A DNA stretch of 64,000 nucleotides, from NCBI RefSeq assembly GCF_030814215.1, contig NZ_JAUSUT010000001.1, forward strand, positions 1,612,001-1,676,000, written 5' to 3'. Below, piece by piece: positions 62,302 to 64,000 of the stretch. Position 1 is the stretch's first letter. Every line of letters starts with the position of its first letter. The translations under genes were made by a program, and so were the position numbers. The notes under the pieces were generated by a model. That model worked only from the letters and a program-made list of their open reading frames with translations, ran no database searches and had not been told where the DNA came from. The stretch comes from Amycolatopsis thermophila (GTDB lineage: Bacteria; Actinomycetota; Actinomycetes; Mycobacteriales; Pseudonocardiaceae).

Positions 62302-64000
62302 TCATCGCCCGTGCCTCGCACGGTCCGCTCGCAGCGCCAGCCCGCCGTGCACCAGCGCGTACACCTCCTGCTCCCGCGCCCGGTCGATCCCGAACAGGCG
62401 GTTGCAGTGCATGTGCGCCAGGCTCAGGGCGATCCGCCCGTACCGCTCCGGCGGCACCTTCGGCAGGTAGTCGGCGATCGCCCGGCTGCGCCGGGTCCAC
62501 GGTTGGTCCAGCGATGCACGACCGGTGGGGTCGATGGCGGCCGCGAACTCCTCGCGTTGGTCGCGCGGAACGGATCGCCGCAGGTCGAGGGGTACCGCCG
62601 CGGCGAGCCAGTCCAGGATCTCCGGAGGCTGTCCGAAATGCCGGACAAGGTCGAGCACGCTCAGCGCCGTGAGCACGTCCGGTTCCCGCTCGCCCAGCGC
62701 GAGGGCGACCAGAGAGTCTGCGTGGAACACCCGCTCGGCGGCCGCGATCGCCTCGGGCCCGCCGTACCGCTCGACCTCGGGGTCGTAACTGTCCAGCACG
62801 AGCCGCGACAGCAACCCGTCCGCCCGGAGCCCGCTCGCCCACGAGTGCAGCCGCGGCAGCACCGTGGTCCACAAGTTGTCCGGCTTGCCGGAGAACCGGA
62901 TCCGGAGGTGCGGATCGGGATCGGCATAGCGGACGAAGTGCCAGCCGTCGACATCGCTGACCATCTCGTGCAGGCGTGAGTGGAGGATCTGGCGCTGGGC
63001 CGCGTCGCCAGCGTAGAGCTTCGCGTACAGCCAGTCCCCGCCCGGGAGCTGCAGGGCGTCGGACCCGGTCCGGGTGGCCGGAACGGGCCGTTCGGGAGCG
63101 CGTTGGCCCATCAGCTGGAAGACCACTTCGCACGCGTGTCCGTCGAACCAGCCGTCGCCGCGCGAAAGCACCTCCTGGACGACCAGCCGTGGCGTCTTCC
63201 GCAGCTCCGCCTGGAACACCGTCGTGTGCCCCGGGTCGTCGAGGTCGATCACGATCCGGTTGTCCGAGCTGGTCAGCTGCACCCACCTCGGCACGCCCCA
63301 CCGCGTCCGCCACCTCCCCACAGCCGCGGTCCAGTCGGCCGCCGGGTCGATCATGTCGCGGCTGGGCAGCCATCGGGCGGGCGCGAGCACGGTCCTCCCG
63401 TACCGGATCCGCGGCAGGAACGGCGCGGCCGACAGGGCGCCCCACCGCCACGGCAGGCACGACGGGTTCTCCTGCTCCCCCAGCTCGAGCAGGAACCGCG
63501 CGACCGGCGGGATGTGCCCGCTGCGCGGGTTCAGCATGGACCCGGACACCGGGGCGACGCGCGCGCCGGAGGTGAGGTCGACGAGGTACAGGTCGTCCTG
63601 TGTGGCCCCGACGGCGAGCTGGTCGAGGGCCAGGTCCGGGACGTCCGCGACCGCCGGCCCGCACCCGACCGGGATGCGTACCGGGAGCCGCTGCGGCACC
63701 GACGCGACGTTCGCCGATCGCGCGGTCCGGGGACGGCAGGCGACCTGCGCGGCGCCCGGCGGGGCACCTCGCCGGACCAGCTCCGTCAGCGAGGCGTCCA
63801 GCTCGGGCACCAGGTGGGCGAACCGGGCGATCGTCGAACCCGCGTGCGGCGACCCCAGGTTCTCGCCGATGACCAGACGGAACTCCCCCGCGCACAACGC
63901 TTCCCAGCTCGGGGCGAGGACCTCGGCGCACAGTTCCATCGACACCGGCCGCCGCTCCGGCGGGTCCGCGGCGAGCCGGCCGACCAGTTCGTCGTCGATT
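62302..64000 (-). CDS. LanB-type lantibiotic dehydratase, 5' end beyond the window
   Basis: About 566 codons are visible and the frame is open to the right edge. The first visible part (SWEALCAGEFRLVIGENLGS to about PRWVQLTS) matches the C-terminal half of the glutamylation domain of class I dehydratases. The last 300 residues are the SpaB_C elimination domain, with DWLYAKLYAGDAAQRQIL and FVRYADPDPHLRIRFSG. Full-length LanB proteins have about 1000 residues and use Glu-tRNA to dehydrate Ser and Thr of the precursor. Since both domains are in one frame, this is a full-length LanB rather than a split thiopeptide type. It overlaps or closely precedes lanC. Confidence 0.88.
   Translation of the reverse strand, partial: IDDELVGRLAADPPERRPVSMELCAEVLAPSWEALCAGEFRLVIGENLGSPHAGSTIARFAHLVPELDASLTELVRRGAPPGAAQVACRPRTARSANVASVPQRLPVRIPVGCGPAVADVPDLALDQLAVGATQDDLYLVDLTSGARVAPVSGSMLNPRSGHIPPVARFLLELGEQENPSCLPWRWGALSAAPFLPRIRYGRTVLAPARWLPSRDMIDPAADWTAAVGRWRTRWGVPRWVQLTSSDNRIVIDLDDPGHTTVFQAELRKTPRLVVQEVLSRGDGWFDGHACEVVFQLMGQRAPERPVPATRTGSDALQLPGGDWLYAKLYAGDAAQRQILHSRLHEMVSDVDGWHFVRYADPDPHLRIRFSGKPDNLWTTVLPRLHSWASGLRADGLLSRLVLDSYDPEVERYGGPEAIAAAERVFHADSLVALALGEREPDVLTALSVLDLVRHFGQPPEILDWLAAAVPLDLRRSVPRDQREEFAAAIDPTGRASLDQPWTRRSRAIADYLPKVPPERYGRIALSLAHMHCNRLFGIDRAREQEVYALVHGGLALRADRARHGR

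Noticed and set aside
62306..63931. A long N-terminal extension of LanC opposite the LanB frame
   Set aside because: The extension is the out-of-frame reading of lanB; LanC proteins have about 400 residues, and GGAGG marks the GTG at 62275.

Overview
The window is high-GC DNA with GTG/TTG starts, many 4-base ATGA/GTGA gene overlaps, leaderless-looking starts and actinobacterial families. The left-edge order tRNA-Thr, tRNA-Met, rpmG, hadA is the one known from Mycobacterium. A salicylate/hydroxamate NRPS siderophore locus, a LigC/PolDom pair and paired NarL-type two-component systems point to a Pseudonocardiaceae-type actinomycete, most likely Amycolatopsis or a near relative. That genus call is inference from gene content, not from a search.

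Left part (1-19.9 kb) is mostly housekeeping and regulation. It holds hadA (cut by the edge), rpmG, two tRNAs, a membrane-anchored EAL protein with a degenerate GGDEF, lon behind a HAIR-like operator, a DedA protein, two histidine kinase/response regulator pairs, a Spo0M protein, a Tat/lipoprotein multicopper oxidase and a LysR regulator. A glycosyltransferase/glycogen-debranching operon lies directly behind a perfect CIRCE element.

Centre (18.2-52.3 kb) is one iron-regulated siderophore locus. It has a binding lipoprotein, three NRPSs with nine carrier/epimerase-rich modules' worth of domains arranged as six amino-acid modules, MbtH, an alpha/beta hydrolase, an EntS-like exporter, a salicyl-AMP ligase, two FecCD permeases, salicylate synthase, ornithine N5-monooxygenase and a formyltransferase. 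Five IdeR/DmdR-like boxes sit in four intergenic regions. Hand-read adenylation codes and condensation-domain types predict salicyl-oxazoline, Ser, D-Ser, Ser, D-formyl-hydroxyornithine, hydroxyornithine, built in the reverse of gene order. This resembles the amychelin type of mixed-ligand siderophore. There is no thioesterase domain and no transporter ATPase, and a degenerate repeat tract lies between the two permease genes.

Right part (52.3-64 kb) holds a PolDom/LigC pair, a PLP dehydratase/racemase, a membrane protein and MFS pair, a three-gene envelope operon (coiled-coil, holin-like, DUF3618) behind a SigF/SigB-like promoter, an orphan ATP synthase b subunit, tRNA-Tyr, a YajQ protein, and the lanC plus truncated lanB of a class I lanthipeptide-type cluster that continues past the right edge.
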